From assembly GCA_945891385.1 (NCBI GenBank), contig CAMDDJ010000032.1:1-35706 (forward strand): 35,706 nucleotides of DNA, written 5' to 3'. A model generated the notes under the pieces. That model did no database searches and was not told the DNA's origin. It was given only the letters and a program-made list of their open reading frames with translations. The stretch comes from Candidatus Kuenenia stuttgartensis. GTDB lineage: Bacteria > Planctomycetota > Planctomycetia > Pirellulales > UBA1268. The translations under genes were made by a program, and so were the position numbers. This document shows positions 22,681 through 33,063 of this stretch, piece after piece. Position 1 is the first letter of the stretch; each line of letters opens with the position of its first letter.

Positions 22681-24912
22681 TCATGCCCTTCGGCGGGCGA
22701 TGGGGGACGGATGGTAACTGGCGGAATACGCCACAGCCTGCTCCAGCAGCAGAACCGCCAGAAGGCCCAGGAGCACAGGCTTCGCCAACGGGACGCCGGC
22801 CAGAGAGTCGGACGCCGGCTGGAGGGCCTCGGCCGGATCGTACCGAAAAGGCACGCCCGCCAGCGTTTGTTCGAGGCCCGCGCGGCCGACGCGGTCGAGT
22901 TGGCCCTCGGTCGGATCAAGGCTGACCGCCGCGAGCCGCTCCCGCTCCGTGCCATCGAGTCGTTGCCAGCGGGCGGTGTAGGCACCAGGCGTGGTGAGTC
23001 TGAGCGACGCCCGGAGCCCGTCTGGTCCGGCCTCCGCACCCCGCCGAACCAACGCGCCGTCGCTGGGCAGTATGAAATCCACGGTGGGCTCATCGACGCC
23101 CGGCACCAGGGAAACCATGAACCGCTCCCCGACGCGGAGGCCTTCCGCCTGCCGCCGTCGGTGGCCGAGGCTGTTCTGCAGTTCGTGCATCACCACCACC
23201 CAGGCCGGGTTCCCCCTGGCCCAGTTGTTCCATTCCGGGGCTGCGGTCGTGAGCACCGCCGCCACCAGGCCCTCACCGTAGGGCCGTTCGACGAGCAGCG
23301 GTCCGCCCGTGCGAAGCGACAATAGCCGCCGCAGCCCCGGCGAGCCGGCTTCGTCGAAGCTGCGGTCCGCCGCCAGCACGCGATCGACCCGTACGGCGTC
23401 CAGCAGCGGGTTTCGCCGGCCGGCGAGCACCGCCACGACCGGGTGATCTTCCGCGACGAGGTCCGGCAGGTCGGGACTGGGCAGCACCTCGACCGATCCG
23501 GCCAGCGGCATGGGGAAGAGGCCCTCGCCACCGCGGTAGAGCGTCTGGTTGACGACTTCAGGTCGGGTCCGCGGCCCCATGAAGAACACGACGCCGCCGC
23601 CCGATCGGGCGTGAGCCTCGAGTGCAGCGATGACGGCCGGCTCGAGTCGCTGGATGTCCAGCAGCCAGATCACGTCGAACGGGGTGAGGTCGAGGCGGGC
23701 GAGCGTCGCCGGTGACTCCACCCGGGGCCGCAGCCCCGTCGGGGCGCCGGCCCCGGGCGCGAGTGCGGCCGACACATAGAGGGCGTCTCCGTGGTCGAGG
23801 CTGGCGGCCGGATCGTCGCAGACGAGGAGGACATCAACGGCCTGCACCACCTCCACCACCGCCCGCGAGACATCGTCGGCCGGCAGAATGTCGGCCGGGA
23901 GCCGCGCTTCGATGACATGGCCCCCCGGTTCCCCGAATCGCACCTCGAACCGCCTGGTGATGGAGCCTCCGGCTGGAATCTCGGCAATCCGCAGGCCCGA
24001 GCGGACCGCTCCATCTTCCCGCAGTTCGAGCGGCACGTCTCGTGCGGGAGCGGTTCCGTCGTTCCGGATCTCGACCTCGACCGGCAACACGACGCCGACC
24101 GCGGGCACGCCCCCGACCTGCTCGAGCCGCGTGATCGCGAGATTGCCCGCGGGGGGCGCGGGAAGGCCGCAATCGACGAGGCGAATTCCCCAGCCCGCTG
24201 CGGCGAGCTGCCGCACGGCCGTTGCGGTCTCGTCGGCCTGCCAGTCGCGGCTGCGAAAGTCGCTCACGATCCAGGCCGTGCGGGGAGCGTCGCCCTCCGC
24301 AGCGACCGCAGCCGCGAAGCCGAGCGGCTCCCTCGGCCCCGCTGCCGTCCACGAAGGCTGCGTCCGGCCCGCTGCCTCCCGCACCTGTTGCAGCTCGCCA
24401 GGACCGATCCTGAGCCACTCCAGGGCGAGTTGCGGCGGCCCGCTGCCACTGCTGAGTTCAGAGGAGAGCCCCACGGCGAGCTCGTCGCTCCCCCCTGCCC
24501 CGGCCAGGTCGGCGGCGATTCGCTCCACGACCCGACGACCACGATCGTAGGCCGACTCGACACCGGCGATGGCTCGGCCCGCGCCGGGCGAGAGGTCGCC
24601 CATGGAGTAGCTGTCGTCGAGCAGCACGAGGTGCCGTCCACCACCGCCGAACAGGCCTGCCCAGGAAGACCGCCAGCGGGGCTGGGCCAGGGCGAACACG
24701 AGTCCGGCGATGGCGAGCGTGCGGAGCGCAAGGAGCAGGAACTGCCTGAGCACGGCCCGGGTGCGGTACTTCTTCCGGCTGGCGAGCAGGAATTCCATCG
24801 CGGCCCATTCCACCCGCCGGTGGCGGAGGAGATTGATCAGGTGGATGAGAAGCGGAGCCGCCACGAGCGGCAGGCCCCACCAGAGCAGCGGAGGAAAACC
24901 GAACGATGGCAT
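22681..24912 (-). CDS. BatA-like membrane protein with vWA domain
   Basis: 743 aa. The N-terminus is the standard BatA domain: hydrophobic PPLLWWGLPLVAAPLLIHL (7-25), then LLRHRRVEWAAMEFLLASRK and a second membrane helix about 56-76. The vWA metal site follows as LLDDSYSMGD (Asp99, Ser101, Ser103). The middle has Ig-like and Rossmann-like stretches (VDVLLVCDDPAASLDHGDA, FDVIWLLDIQRL). A last membrane helix at about 706-730 (PVLLGLLAVLLLEQAVA) tethers the C-terminus. In BatA/MoxR systems such proteins act in envelope stress or in assembly of periplasmic complexes. Spacing to the DUF58 stop is 21 nt. Confidence 0.85.
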   Translation of the reverse strand: MPSFGFPPLLWWGLPLVAAPLLIHLINLLRHRRVEWAAMEFLLASRKKYRTRAVLRQFLLLALRTLAIAGLVFALAQPRWRSSWAGLFGGGGRHLVLLDDSYSMGDLSPGAGRAIAGVESAYDRGRRVVERIAADLAGAGGSDELAVGLSSELSSGSGPPQLALEWLRIGPGELQQVREAAGRTQPSWTAAGPREPLGFAAAVAAEGDAPRTAWIVSDFRSRDWQADETATAVRQLAAAGWGIRLVDCGLPAPPAGNLAITRLEQVGGVPAVGVVLPVEVEIRNDGTAPARDVPLELREDGAVRSGLRIAEIPAGGSITRRFEVRFGEPGGHVIEARLPADILPADDVSRAVVEVVQAVDVLLVCDDPAASLDHGDALYVSAALAPGAGAPTGLRPRVESPATLARLDLTPFDVIWLLDIQRLEPAVIAALEAHARSGGGVVFFMGPRTRPEVVNQTLYRGGEGLFPMPLAGSVEVLPSPDLPDLVAEDHPVVAVLAGRRNPLLDAVRVDRVLAADRSFDEAGSPGLRRLLSLRTGGPLLVERPYGEGLVAAVLTTAAPEWNNWARGNPAWVVVMHELQNSLGHRRRQAEGLRVGERFMVSLVPGVDEPTVDFILPSDGALVRRGAEAGPDGLRASLRLTTPGAYTARWQRLDGTERERLAAVSLDPTEGQLDRVGRAGLEQTLAGVPFRYDPAEALQPASDSLAGVPLAKPVLLGLLAVLLLEQAVAYSASYHPSPIARRRA

Positions 24913-24933
24913 CGGGCGATAGGTCCCCTCGCG

Positions 24934-25860
24934 TCAGGTTGCCTGGCGGCTGCGGCGGGCGAGAAATCGCACGAGTGCCACCTCCGGCGGCTCGCCCGTG
25001 CGGACGAGCGTGTAGTCAGCCTGAACCTCGGCTGCTCGCCGCCGGACTTCGGCCAGAAATGCCTCGAGCGCCTCGAGGTAACCGGCTCGGAGGCTTCGAG
25101 GGTTGCAGGTGAGTTCGGTGGGCAACTCCAGCCCCTCGAACCGGGTCGGCCCCTCGAACGGAAAATCGAGCTCGTCGTCGTCCATGACATGCAGGATGGC
25201 GAGGTCGTGCCCCCGCCTTCGCAGCAGCCGCAGCCCACGGAGGATGCCGTCGCGATCCCCGAGCAGGTCGGACACGAGGATCACCATGCCCCGTGTCGGC
25301 AGCGTGGAGGCCAGTCCGGTGAGCACCGGCTGGAAGTCGCTTGGGCCGGCATTCCGCGGGGCCTCGAGCAGGTCGCAGATCTCGGACAGGTGCGTCGCAC
25401 GGCTCCTTGGTGGCAGTCCACGACGGACGCGGTCATCGAACACGGCGCAGCCCGCAGCATCGCCGTGGGAAAGGGCGAGCCAGGCCAGGCTCGCCGCGAG
25501 CGTGGCGGCCGTCTCAAACTTGGAGGGGCGGACGGCACCGGCCGGAGGGGCTGCCCGGCCGCCCCGATAGTCCATGCTCGCCGACCCGTCTACCAGCAGC
25601 GTCAGCCGGAGGCTCGTCTCTTCTTCGAACTCCTTGACGGTGAGCCGATCCTGTCGCGCCCAGACCTTCCAATCGACCCGACGGAGGTCGTCGCCGGGGA
25701 TGTATTCGCGGTGCTGGAGAAACTCCACGCTCTGCCCCTTGTAGGGGCTCTTGTGAAGACCGGCCAGCACGCCCTCGACCACGCCCTTGGCGCGGAGTTC
25801 AAGCCGGGCGATCCGGGCGATCGCCTCAGGACGCAAAGATCGTCTGGAACCGCGGGTCAC
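24934..25860 (-). CDS. DUF58 domain protein
   Basis: About 308 aa. It has the DUF58 signature at about 46-69 ([19 protein letters not shown]) and an adjoining vWA-like fold with [11 protein letters not shown] (Asp91, Ser93, Ser95 as a metal site), [10 protein letters not shown] and [17 protein letters not shown]58 proteins accompany MoxR ATPases almost everywhere and are thought to link the ATPase to the vWA proteins. The start is uncertain: GTG 25860 and TTG 25836 are both in frame, and the frame is open to 25908. All options overlap the end of the MoxR gene, which indicates coupling. Confidence 0.85.
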   Translation of the reverse strand: MTRGSRRSLRPEAIARIARLELRAKGVVEGVLAGLHKSPYKGQSVEFLQHREYIPGDDLRRVDWKVWARQDRLTVKEFEEETSLRLTLLVDGSASMDYRGGRAAPPAGAVRPSKFETAATLAASLAWLALSHGDAAGCAVFDDRVRRGLPPRSRATHLSEICDLLEAPRNAGPSDFQPVLTGLASTLPTRGMVILVSDLLGDRDGILRGLRLLRRRGHDLAILHVMDDDELDFPFEGPTRFEGLELPTELTCNPRSLRAGYLEALEAFLAEVRRRAAEVQADYTLVRTGEPPEVALVRFLARRSRQAT

Positions 25861-26899
25861 GGGCGAGTTCGTCCTCTCGGGTGGGCGTGCCGTCCAGAAT
25901 CCGCTCAATGATGGCGTCGGGCGTCACCCCTTCGCTCTCGGCCACAAAGCCGACGACGATTCGATGGCGGAGCACGGGCGGAGCGAGCGCCCGGATGTCG
26001 TCGGCCGACACGTGGCTGCGGCCCTGCAAGAGCGCGCGGGCCTTCGACCCCACGATCAGAAACTGCACCGCCCGCGGGCCGGCGCCCCAGACGAGTTGGT
26101 CGGACACGAAATCGGGCACGCCCGGCTCGCCGGCGCGGGTCTGTCGAACCAGCGCGACCGCGTACCGCACGAGCTGGTCGCTGATTGGCACCTCCCGCAC
26201 GCTCCTCTGCAGGGCCAGGATGTCAGCCGCGGAGAGCACGGCCGCTGGCTCGCTCGTGGCCGCGCCCGTCGTCCGCCTGGCGATCTCGAACTCCTCGGCG
26301 AAGGAGGGGTAGCGGACGAAGACCTTGAACATGAATCGGTCTTGCTGCGCCTCGGGCAGCGGGTAGGTGCCCTCCTGCTCGATGGGATTCTGTGTGGCGA
26401 GCACGAAGAACGGATCGGGCAGGGCGTGCCGGACGCGGCCAACGCTCACCTGCCGCTCCTGCATCGCCTCGAGCAGGGCTGCCTGGGTCTTGGGGGGCGT
26501 CCGGTTGATCTCGTCGGCCAGCACGACGTGGGCAAACAGCGGCCCCTCGAGAAACCGCAGCTGCCGCTGCCCGGTGGCCCGGTCTTCCTCGAGCACATCG
26601 GTGCCGACGATGTCGGATGGCATCAGGTCGGGCGTGAATTGGATCCGGGAGAACGAGAGGTCGAGGCTGCGGGCCAGCGTGCTCACCAGGAGCGTCTTCG
26701 CGAGGCCCGGCACTCCTTCCAGCAGGCAGTGGCCGCGACTGAAGAGGCTGATCAGCAACTGCTCGATGACCGCCTCTTGACCCACGATCACGCCGGCCAG
26801 CTGATTCAGGATCGCATCACGGGCGGCATGGAGGCGGTCCACGGCCGAGGCCCCGTCGGTCGTCGCGGCCGGATGATCGAGTTCAGGCGTGTCGTTCAT
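25826..26899 (-). CDS. MoxR-family AAA+ ATPase
   Basis: 357 aa, usual length for MoxR. The Walker A motif is EGVPGLAKT (61-69), Walker B is HVVLADE (124-130) followed by [16 protein letters not shown], sensor 1 is FFVLATQNP, and QDRFMFKV follows. MoxR ATPases act as chaperones, together with DUF58 and vWA partners encoded next to them, to activate or assemble protein complexes. ATG 26899 (MNDTPEL) is preferred, 40 nt after the preceding stop; an earlier in-frame start at 26974 would run into the upstream gene. Confidence 0.95.
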   Translation of the reverse strand: MNDTPELDHPAATTDGASAVDRLHAARDAILNQLAGVIVGQEAVIEQLLISLFSRGHCLLEGVPGLAKTLLVSTLARSLDLSFSRIQFTPDLMPSDIVGTDVLEEDRATGQRQLRFLEGPLFAHVVLADEINRTPPKTQAALLEAMQERQVSVGRVRHALPDPFFVLATQNPIEQEGTYPLPEAQQDRFMFKVFVRYPSFAEEFEIARRTTGAATSEPAAVLSAADILALQRSVREVPISDQLVRYAVALVRQTRAGEPGVPDFVSDQLVWGAGPRAVQFLIVGSKARALLQGRSHVSADDIRALAPPVLRHRIVVGFVAESEGVTPDAIIERILDGTPTREDELARDPRFQTIFAS

Positions 26900-26939
26900 G
26901 AGGTGCCTCGGGCGCCGTGGCCGACCGTGGTGCGGAGCA

Positions 26940-27983
26940 TCACCGCTGGTAGATCGGGAGGGTGCCCCGTTCAAGTTGGAGGATGGTCAGGTTGGTGGCC
27001 GTGGTGTACGCGGAGCCGATGTAGCCCTGGGGCCAGAATCGGCCGTCGCGATCCCGCTGGATCTCGCCGAGGAGTCGCTTTTCAATCTGGCTGCGGTAGG
27101 TTTCCCAGGCCTCGCCTCCCTCACGATACATCACCTGCGCGTAATAGTAATGCGCGTAATGCCAGTGCCCGAAACTGTTGTTGGCGATGTTCCCCAGGTG
27201 ACGCTCTGCGTAGGTGAGCATCCGGGGTACGTGGGTGTCGTCCTCCTCGCCGGCATTGAACAGGCTGGCGATCGCCGCCGCGGAGATCGCCGGTCGCCCG
27301 CCGCCCCCCTTGGAACTGTATTGCACGCCGCCGTCGTCCATCGTACAGCGGTGGATGTAGCCGATCGCCTTGTCCAGGATCTCGCGCGGCACCGGAATCC
27401 CTGCGTTGCGGCAGCCTCGTAGCCCCTGCACCTGGGTGATCGTGGTGGAGCCCTCGTCGAAGTCGTCGCCGTCCTTCGCGCTCACGTAGCCCCAGCCGCC
27501 ATCCTTTGTCTGCGCGCGGCCGGAGAACTCCACCGCGGCGGTGAGCACCCGCACCAGCTCCTCACGGCGGCGGAGATCGTCTTCCTCGCCGAGCACTTGC
27601 GAAAGGAACAGCATCGAGAATCCATGGCCGTAGGTGTAGCGATCGTCGCCCTTCGGATCGCCGATCAGGCCATTGGGTCTGGCCCGGGCCAGGAGATAAT
27701 CGACCGCTCGACGGATCGGTTCGGCCCGTGGTCCCTGACTGCTGGTCGAGCCTTCCATGAGAAGGGCCGTGCCGGCCAACGCGGTGATCGCGGTCGGATA
27801 GCGGCCCTCGTTGGCCGACCAGCTCCCGCGACGTGACTGCTTGGCGACCAGCCAATCGAGTGAGTCGTTGATGGCCTCGTCGAGCCGCGGGGCCGCACCG
27901 CAGGCTGGGGTCGACTCGCTGAAAGCGGCGAGGATCAGGAAGGCCGCGAGGCCGCAGGCATGTCGGCGGGAGAAGAGGTTCAC
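26940..27983 (-). CDS. exported prenyltransferase/squalene-oxidase-repeat-like protein
   Basis: 347 aa with a signal peptide ([18 protein letters not shown], about 5-22). The body has the repeated helical pattern of the alpha/alpha barrel of terpene cyclases and protein prenyltransferases: [58 protein letters not shown] and [16 protein letters not shown]. The Gly-Trp and Asp-Gly pairs are typical QW-like repeats. The DxDD acid motif of squalene-hopene cyclase is not seen, and an exported location argues against triterpene synthesis. Such proteins are common in planctomycetes with unknown function. It begins with GTG 27983, overlapping the upstream stop (GTGA). Confidence 0.75.
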   Translation of the reverse strand: MNLFSRRHACGLAAFLILAAFSESTPACGAAPRLDEAINDSLDWLVAKQSRRGSWSANEGRYPTAITALAGTALLMEGSTSSQGPRAEPIRRAVDYLLARARPNGLIGDPKGDDRYTYGHGFSMLFLSQVLGEEDDLRRREELVRVLTAAVEFSGRAQTKDGGWGYVSAKDGDDFDEGSTTITQVQGLRGCRNAGIPVPREILDKAIGYIHRCTMDDGGVQYSSKGGGGRPAISAAAIASLFNAGEEDDTHVPRMLTYAERHLGNIANNSFGHWHYAHYYYAQVMYREGGEAWETYRSQIEKRLLGEIQRDRDGRFWPQGYIGSAYTTATNLTILQLERGTLPIYQR

Positions 27984-30900
27984 CGCGACGACTCCCCAGC
28001 GGCTCGCGGCCCCGATCCCGCGCGGCGGAGGAAGCCGGCGATGCCGTCCGCACCCGACGGTCGACCCCCGGCCTGGTGCGGCGGCTGGGGTGGGAGTGGC
28101 CGGCCGGTGAACACCATCCGCAGCCGCTCGCCCCCCTGGGCCGGCTCGATCGTGACGGAATGGGTGGCGTCGTCGGCCTCGATCCGGCAGCCCGCCGCCT
28201 GATACGGCAGGACGGCCAGCCGCTCGTCTTCGGCCACGGCGTGCCCGGTTCGCTTGTCGAGACAGATGACGCTCAGGTGCGACTGTTTTTCATGGAACTC
28301 GGGTGGTAGGAGTCGGCCGAAGATCAGGACCGGCGCAGCGTCCGGCTGCGTGGTGAGCAGGTCGTGCCGCTCGATCGTGGCGGCGGCCGGCCACAGGAGT
28401 TCGCCCGCTCGGCGACCCACGGCCCAGATGGAAGCCGTGAGCGGCGGCCCGGCGACGGGGCCGCCCAGCAGAGGCTGCAACGGAGAAAGATCGTCCGGGT
28501 CATCGTCGGAATGGCCACCGGCGAGCACGAGATAGCGATCGTGCCAGGTCTGCACGATCAGTCGCTCGAAGTCTGCGGGTGGATCCGGAAGGCTGGTCTG
28601 AAACACCGTGCCGCCCTCGTGCAGGTCGAGGATGGTCAGCAGCCCGTCGGCCGCCAGCACCGCCAGCCGGCCATCGGTCATGGCGACCGCCCGGCTCTCG
28701 CCAGAGTATTCGCCCAGCGACACGACTCGACAGCGGAGCGGATCGACGAGATCGAGCCGCACTCGCCGGGCGGTCAGGCGGCCGGGTACCTCGTCGATCG
28801 TCCGCACGGCCACGATCTTTCGGCCCGGCACCGGGAGCCGCTGTCGGCGTTCCGGTAGGTCGCAGGTTTCACGGAGCCGACCGGTGTGGCTGTCCAGCAC
28901 GACCGATCCACGGCCGGTCGGAGTGCAGCCGCAGAGCACGTCGTCATCGGCCACCCAGTCGACCCCTTGGGCGATCCGATGCCGCTCCCACAGGACTGTG
29001 CCGGTGACCGGGTCGAGCATCGTGACCATGCCGCGGCCGGGCACGACCAATCCCTGCGGCAGCGGAACCATCCCCCGATTCCCGCCTCGCTGAGGATCGT
29101 CTGGCTCGATGATTCGCATGCCCAGGGGAATCGCCCCGTCGCGGGCCACTCGGGAACCGGTGCCGCCACCCCAGCGATCGCCGCCGCCTCCGCGCTCCCG
29201 GGCGTATTCGTCGCGTGACCACAGCACCCGAGCGGCCTCGCCATCCGACTCGAGGTCGTAGCAGACGAGCCCAGAGCCCGACCGGACGAAGAGCAGCCGG
29301 CCAATGACCGCGAGGTCGAGGTTGGCGAGGTCGCGGGTCCAGGGCATGGTCGGTCTGCCGAAGGAGCCGCCCACGGTCAAGGGTTCGCCGACCGCCCGCC
29401 CGAGTCGGTCTGTGACGAGCAGCTGCTGCTCGGCGAGCAAGAAGACCGCCTGGGCTGCGCGAGCCTCGATCTCGGTGCTCCCGGCGATCTCGAGCGGAAC
29501 GGCCTGCATGCCTCCGGGCTGCTGGTCGTCTGGCCGGTCGCGTTCCCTTCGGCTGCACTCGACCACTCCCAGCGGCCAGTGGGACTCGGCCCGACCGAGA
29601 GGCTCGTCAGCGTCCTGGGCGACCGACGAAACCGCTGCCATGGACGCCTCTGAGGCCCGCCCGGCCCGGGCGAGAAGCCCGAGCCGAATGGCGGCCTCGC
29701 GGTCGGTGGCTGGGTCGCGGGCGAGGGCTGCCCCCGCCGCCAGCGCGGCCGGATGGCGGCCGAGCCGCTCCATCAGCCGCTCGAGCCTGCGCTGCCGCGC
29801 CCGGGTTGGGTCAAGACGGGCCGCGGTGTCCACGGCGGCCGAACAGGCCCCCTCGATGGTTCGGCGGAGCTGAGGCGATGCCGCCGTCACGAGGGCGGCC
29901 AGCCGGCTTGCGAGCCATCGGTCCGAGGTCAGCGAGAGACCCGGTTCAGCCGGGTCTTGGATCAGATTGACCGGTTCCTCGGGTGCGGCCTCGAGCAGAT
30001 CCCGCCACACGTCCCACGCAGCCTCGGCGTTGCCTTCGGCCAGCCAGCCATCCACCATCATCCGTGCGACACCGGGCATGACGGACGCAGGCGTGGCGAG
30101 AGCCGCGGTCGACGCCGACCGGAGGGTTGGCCAGCGGGCGGCGACGGCGGCAAAGTCGCGGCTGGCCGCTCGCTCGACGGCTCCGGCGAGCGTGTTCGGC
30201 GGCAGACGAACCTGCGGCATCGCCAGCGCCTGGATCAGGCAGTCGAGCCCCTGTGCCACGTCGCCACGCTCGATGGCCAGATGGCCACGCCACGCCAGGG
30301 CCCAGGGGGCGTCTGGGTCGGACCGTGAGGCCGTCTCGATCCGCTCCTCGAGTGCTGCTTCCTGGTGGAAAACGTCGAGCGAGTCGATGCCACGGGAGAT
30401 GATTTCACCGCGATGCGGCACAAGGTGGCCGGGAATTGCTCCGCCTCGAGCCGGTGAGCGACCGCGGACACTGCCATCAGCAAGGCTGAGTTCGACGACT
30501 TCCGGTGAGTCGAGTGGCAGAAGCAGGGAATCGCCCGTGAGGACGCCACGTCCGCTCGGATGGATGCCGGCCGGGCAGGGCCATCGCCAGACTGCTCGCC
30601 CGGTCTCGAGGTCAACGGCTTCCACGGCCGTGGCGGTGGTCACGATCACGCGGCCGCCAACCACGCCCGCCACCCGCATCGGGCCCTTGGATGGAAGTTG
30701 CCAGTCGAGATCGCCCGTGTGCGGGTCGAGGCAGAGGAGGGCGTCGGCATCGTGGGGAGTGATCACGACGCGACCGGCACCGACGACGGGACAGGGGTCA
30801 CCTCGCTGGATCGGCGCACCGCTCAGTTCCCCGCCGGCGAGCAGCCCCTCGCCGCTGGGGGAGCGGGCATACGAAGTGGCCCAGGAGAGGGATCTGGTCG

Positions 30901-32671
30901 CCGCGTTCACCGCCACGATGCAGCCACCGCCGATCGGGCACACGACGAGTCCGTCAACGAAGGCAGGCGTCAGTCCAGCCAGCCTTCTGCCCCGGGCCGA
31001 GGGATGGACGATGGAATCGCTCTCGTCATAGGTGGCGAGCGGCTGGGACCAGCGGAGTCGACCGTCGGCGGCTCCGAGCACGTCCAAGGAAACCTCGGCC
31101 TGGCGTTCGACGAGCACGAAGAGCTCCTCGCCGAGCACGAGCGGTGGACCGAGATACCAGGCCGCCTGGGATGGCTCGGACTGCTGCTCGATCGGTGGCT
31201 CCTCGCGGCGCGGGATCCGCCACCGCGGCCTGCCACGCTCCTCGAGGTCGTAGGCAGAAAGAACGTTTCCGGCGTACCAGTCGGCCGGAGCCCGCAGGAA
31301 GCCGCGGCCGCCGAAGCCTCCCAGCGTCAATTCCGCAGCGAGTGCTTCCGGCGGACTTTCGACGGCAAAGACGAGTCTTCCATCGCTGGCGAGCGTGCCA
31401 CTGGTAGCGTCATCGAAGGTTCGATCACACCGGTCGTCGGCACTCGGACGAAGGTCTGCTCCCACATCCTCGGCTGACGCGGCCGGACCCGCTGCCGGCA
31501 CGGCCGACGACAGCCAGAGCCGCCGGCCCGAGTCGAAGTCGATCGCCAGGATCCCGAGCGGTGTGTGGGTGATCAGATAGTCGCCGACCGCTAGTGGGCT
31601 GGCGGCCGGAATCAGCGGACGGCCCGCATCGGCGGCGGTCCGCCGACACCGTTCGAGCCTCGTGGCCTCGTCGGGATGCCGTACCAGGGGCACGCGATAC
31701 CGTGGCACAAGCAGCGGCCGACTCGCGTTCACCACGGCATTGCGGCCTGGGTGCCCGCCCAACTGCCGCCAGTCTGCGGCGCCCGATCGACCGTCGGCGG
31801 TCGGTCCTCCGTGTTTCGCGAGCCAGGTTTCAGGCTTGGCTGCGATGGCCGAGAGTGACTCCTCCTGGCCGGCGAGTCGGAGGATGCCTCCCGACGTTCG
31901 GGCCGCTTCTTTCAACAGGGCGACGGCCGTCCGGGTGTCTCCGGCACGGTAGTGCGCCAGACTCCTCATCGCCGCCAGCGTCGGCCCACATTCGTCGCCC
32001 GCACTCGCAGCAACCCGATCGCACCACGAGGCCGCCGTCAGTGGCTCGCCCGCCTCCAACGCCCGCACGGCGGCAAGCAGACCCGCGCGGCTGCCGGCCG
32101 GGGAGTAGAACCAGCGGCGGGCCACCGCGAGGATTCCAGCGTCATCACCGGCTGCGATGGCGGCGGCGAGTTGCCGATCGGCCTGGCCGCGAGTGAGGAG
32201 GAGGTAGGAGTCGCGACCGGCCCGCGGCAATGCTGCGATGGTCTGCTCGGCCAGTGTGCGGATGCTGCTTCGAGGCAATGATGGATCGTCTGATTCGAGA
32301 AAGGCATCACGGTCGCCGGCCAGCAATTCGTCGAGGAGCACGACGGCATCCGACCAGCGGCCGTCAGCCGCAAGTCGCCGGGCTCGGTCGAGGGAGCGTT
32401 CGAGGCCGCGGTCGCCGGGAAGCAGCACGGCGGGCTCGACCTCCGCCCTGGAATCCGTGCCGTCATCGGCCTCGCGGTCGTGGCCGGGGGCGAAGACATT
32501 TGCATCCTCGGCCTCACCGCGGCTGCCCGAAATCGTGAGCAGGCTGGCGATGAGGAGGCTGGCGACGGCAGTCAGCAGTCGGCCAGCGCGTACCGAGGCG
32601 GCCCACCGCCTCGGTTGAACGAAGCGGCCCGCCATCTGGGCAACCCCCGCTGGACCGTGAATATCAGCCAT
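27980..32671 (-). CDS. giant exported protein with TPR-like regions and two PQQ-like beta-propellers
   Basis: About 1563 aa. A signal or anchor helix spans about 31-49 (LLTAVASLLIASLLTI). A helical, TPR-like region covers about 85-275 (RARRLAADGRWSDAVVLLDE). A first PQQ-like propeller runs from about 300 (WRQLGGHPGRNAVVNASRP) to about 770, with blade phrases such as LRWSQPLATYD and LDWQLPSKGPMRV. A second helical region follows, and a second propeller fills about 1050-1530 (MVTMLDPVTGTVLWERH, LTILDLHEGGTVFQT). Such propellers bind protein partners, as in BamB, rather than necessarily PQQ. ATG 32671 is preferred, with ATG 32635 as an alternative. It is the first gene of the operon. Confidence 0.8.
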   Translation of the reverse strand: MADIHGPAGVAQMAGRFVQPRRWAASVRAGRLLTAVASLLIASLLTISGSRGEAEDANVFAPGHDREADDGTDSRAEVEPAVLLPGDRGLERSLDRARRLAADGRWSDAVVLLDELLAGDRDAFLESDDPSLPRSSIRTLAEQTIAALPRAGRDSYLLLTRGQADRQLAAAIAAGDDAGILAVARRWFYSPAGSRAGLLAAVRALEAGEPLTAASWCDRVAASAGDECGPTLAAMRSLAHYRAGDTRTAVALLKEAARTSGGILRLAGQEESLSAIAAKPETWLAKHGGPTADGRSGAADWRQLGGHPGRNAVVNASRPLLVPRYRVPLVRHPDEATRLERCRRTAADAGRPLIPAASPLAVGDYLITHTPLGILAIDFDSGRRLWLSSAVPAAGPAASAEDVGADLRPSADDRCDRTFDDATSGTLASDGRLVFAVESPPEALAAELTLGGFGGRGFLRAPADWYAGNVLSAYDLEERGRPRWRIPRREEPPIEQQSEPSQAAWYLGPPLVLGEELFVLVERQAEVSLDVLGAADGRLRWSQPLATYDESDSIVHPSARGRRLAGLTPAFVDGLVVCPIGGGCIVAVNAATRSLSWATSYARSPSGEGLLAGGELSGAPIQRGDPCPVVGAGRVVITPHDADALLCLDPHTGDLDWQLPSKGPMRVAGVVGGRVIVTTATAVEAVDLETGRAVWRWPCPAGIHPSGRGVLTGDSLLLPLDSPEVVELSLADGSVRGRSPARGGAIPGHLVPHRGEIISRGIDSLDVFHQEAALEERIETASRSDPDAPWALAWRGHLAIERGDVAQGLDCLIQALAMPQVRLPPNTLAGAVERAASRDFAAVAARWPTLRSASTAALATPASVMPGVARMMVDGWLAEGNAEAAWDVWRDLLEAAPEEPVNLIQDPAEPGLSLTSDRWLASRLAALVTAASPQLRRTIEGACSAAVDTAARLDPTRARQRRLERLMERLGRHPAALAAGAALARDPATDREAAIRLGLLARAGRASEASMAAVSSVAQDADEPLGRAESHWPLGVVECSRRERDRPDDQQPGGMQAVPLEIAGSTEIEARAAQAVFLLAEQQLLVTDRLGRAVGEPLTVGGSFGRPTMPWTRDLANLDLAVIGRLLFVRSGSGLVCYDLESDGEAARVLWSRDEYARERGGGGDRWGGGTGSRVARDGAIPLGMRIIEPDDPQRGGNRGMVPLPQGLVVPGRGMVTMLDPVTGTVLWERHRIAQGVDWVADDDVLCGCTPTGRGSVVLDSHTGRLRETCDLPERRQRLPVPGRKIVAVRTIDEVPGRLTARRVRLDLVDPLRCRVVSLGEYSGESRAVAMTDGRLAVLAADGLLTILDLHEGGTVFQTSLPDPPADFERLIVQTWHDRYLVLAGGHSDDDPDDLSPLQPLLGGPVAGPPLTASIWAVGRRAGELLWPAAATIERHDLLTTQPDAAPVLIFGRLLPPEFHEKQSHLSVICLDKRTGHAVAEDERLAVLPYQAAGCRIEADDATHSVTIEPAQGGERLRMVFTGRPLPPQPPHQAGGRPSGADGIAGFLRRAGSGPRAAGESSR

Positions 32672-32937
32672 CGCGTGTGGTCCCGATGTCCCCGGGCAGG
32701 CCGCCTCGAAGGTTCGGTCCCGAACCGGTTGGGCCGTGGAGGTCGCCCAGGACTTCCGCGGTTCGATTTTACCAAGGGAGGCCGTTTTCCGTCGGGAAAA
32801 ACCAGGATTGCCCGTCGTCGAGGGGATGGATCGCCACGGGACCAGCCCAACTGGAACAGGGGCCAGGAGCCCTTCCTGGGGAGGGGTCGCCGCCGCGGAA
32901 ATACAGGTTTTTCTCGGGAAGGTATGCTCATTCCCGG

Positions 32938-32965
32938 TTGCAATTTCGCTTTGAGGCCGTCTAAT
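32938..32965 (+). promoter_or_regulatory. predicted sigma70-type promoter of the HU gene
   Basis: TTGCAA (32938-32943, four of six matching TTGACA) and TCTAAT (32960-32965, five of six matching TATAAT) are 16 nt apart. The predicted transcript would have a leader of about 100 nt. This is a consensus match only. Confidence 0.45.
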
Positions 32966-33058
32966 CACCGTCGCGTTCGGCGGAAACAAGGCCGAGTTTG
33001 CGGGTTACACCAACAGTTTGCGGTGGGAGTTCTGCCGCACCCCAGTCTGGCATTTCTT

Positions 33059-33063
33059 GGAGG
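33059..33063 (+). promoter_or_regulatory. ribosome binding site of the HU gene
   Basis: GGAGG, nine bases before ATG 33073. This is one of the few clear Shine-Dalgarno sites in the window and it fixes the start codon over the open frame from 32998. Confidence 0.7.

Noticed and set aside
23791-25911. 706-codon plus-strand open frame
   Set aside because: It is antisense to the BatA-like and DUF58 genes, whose motifs are clear; no domain is visible in this frame.
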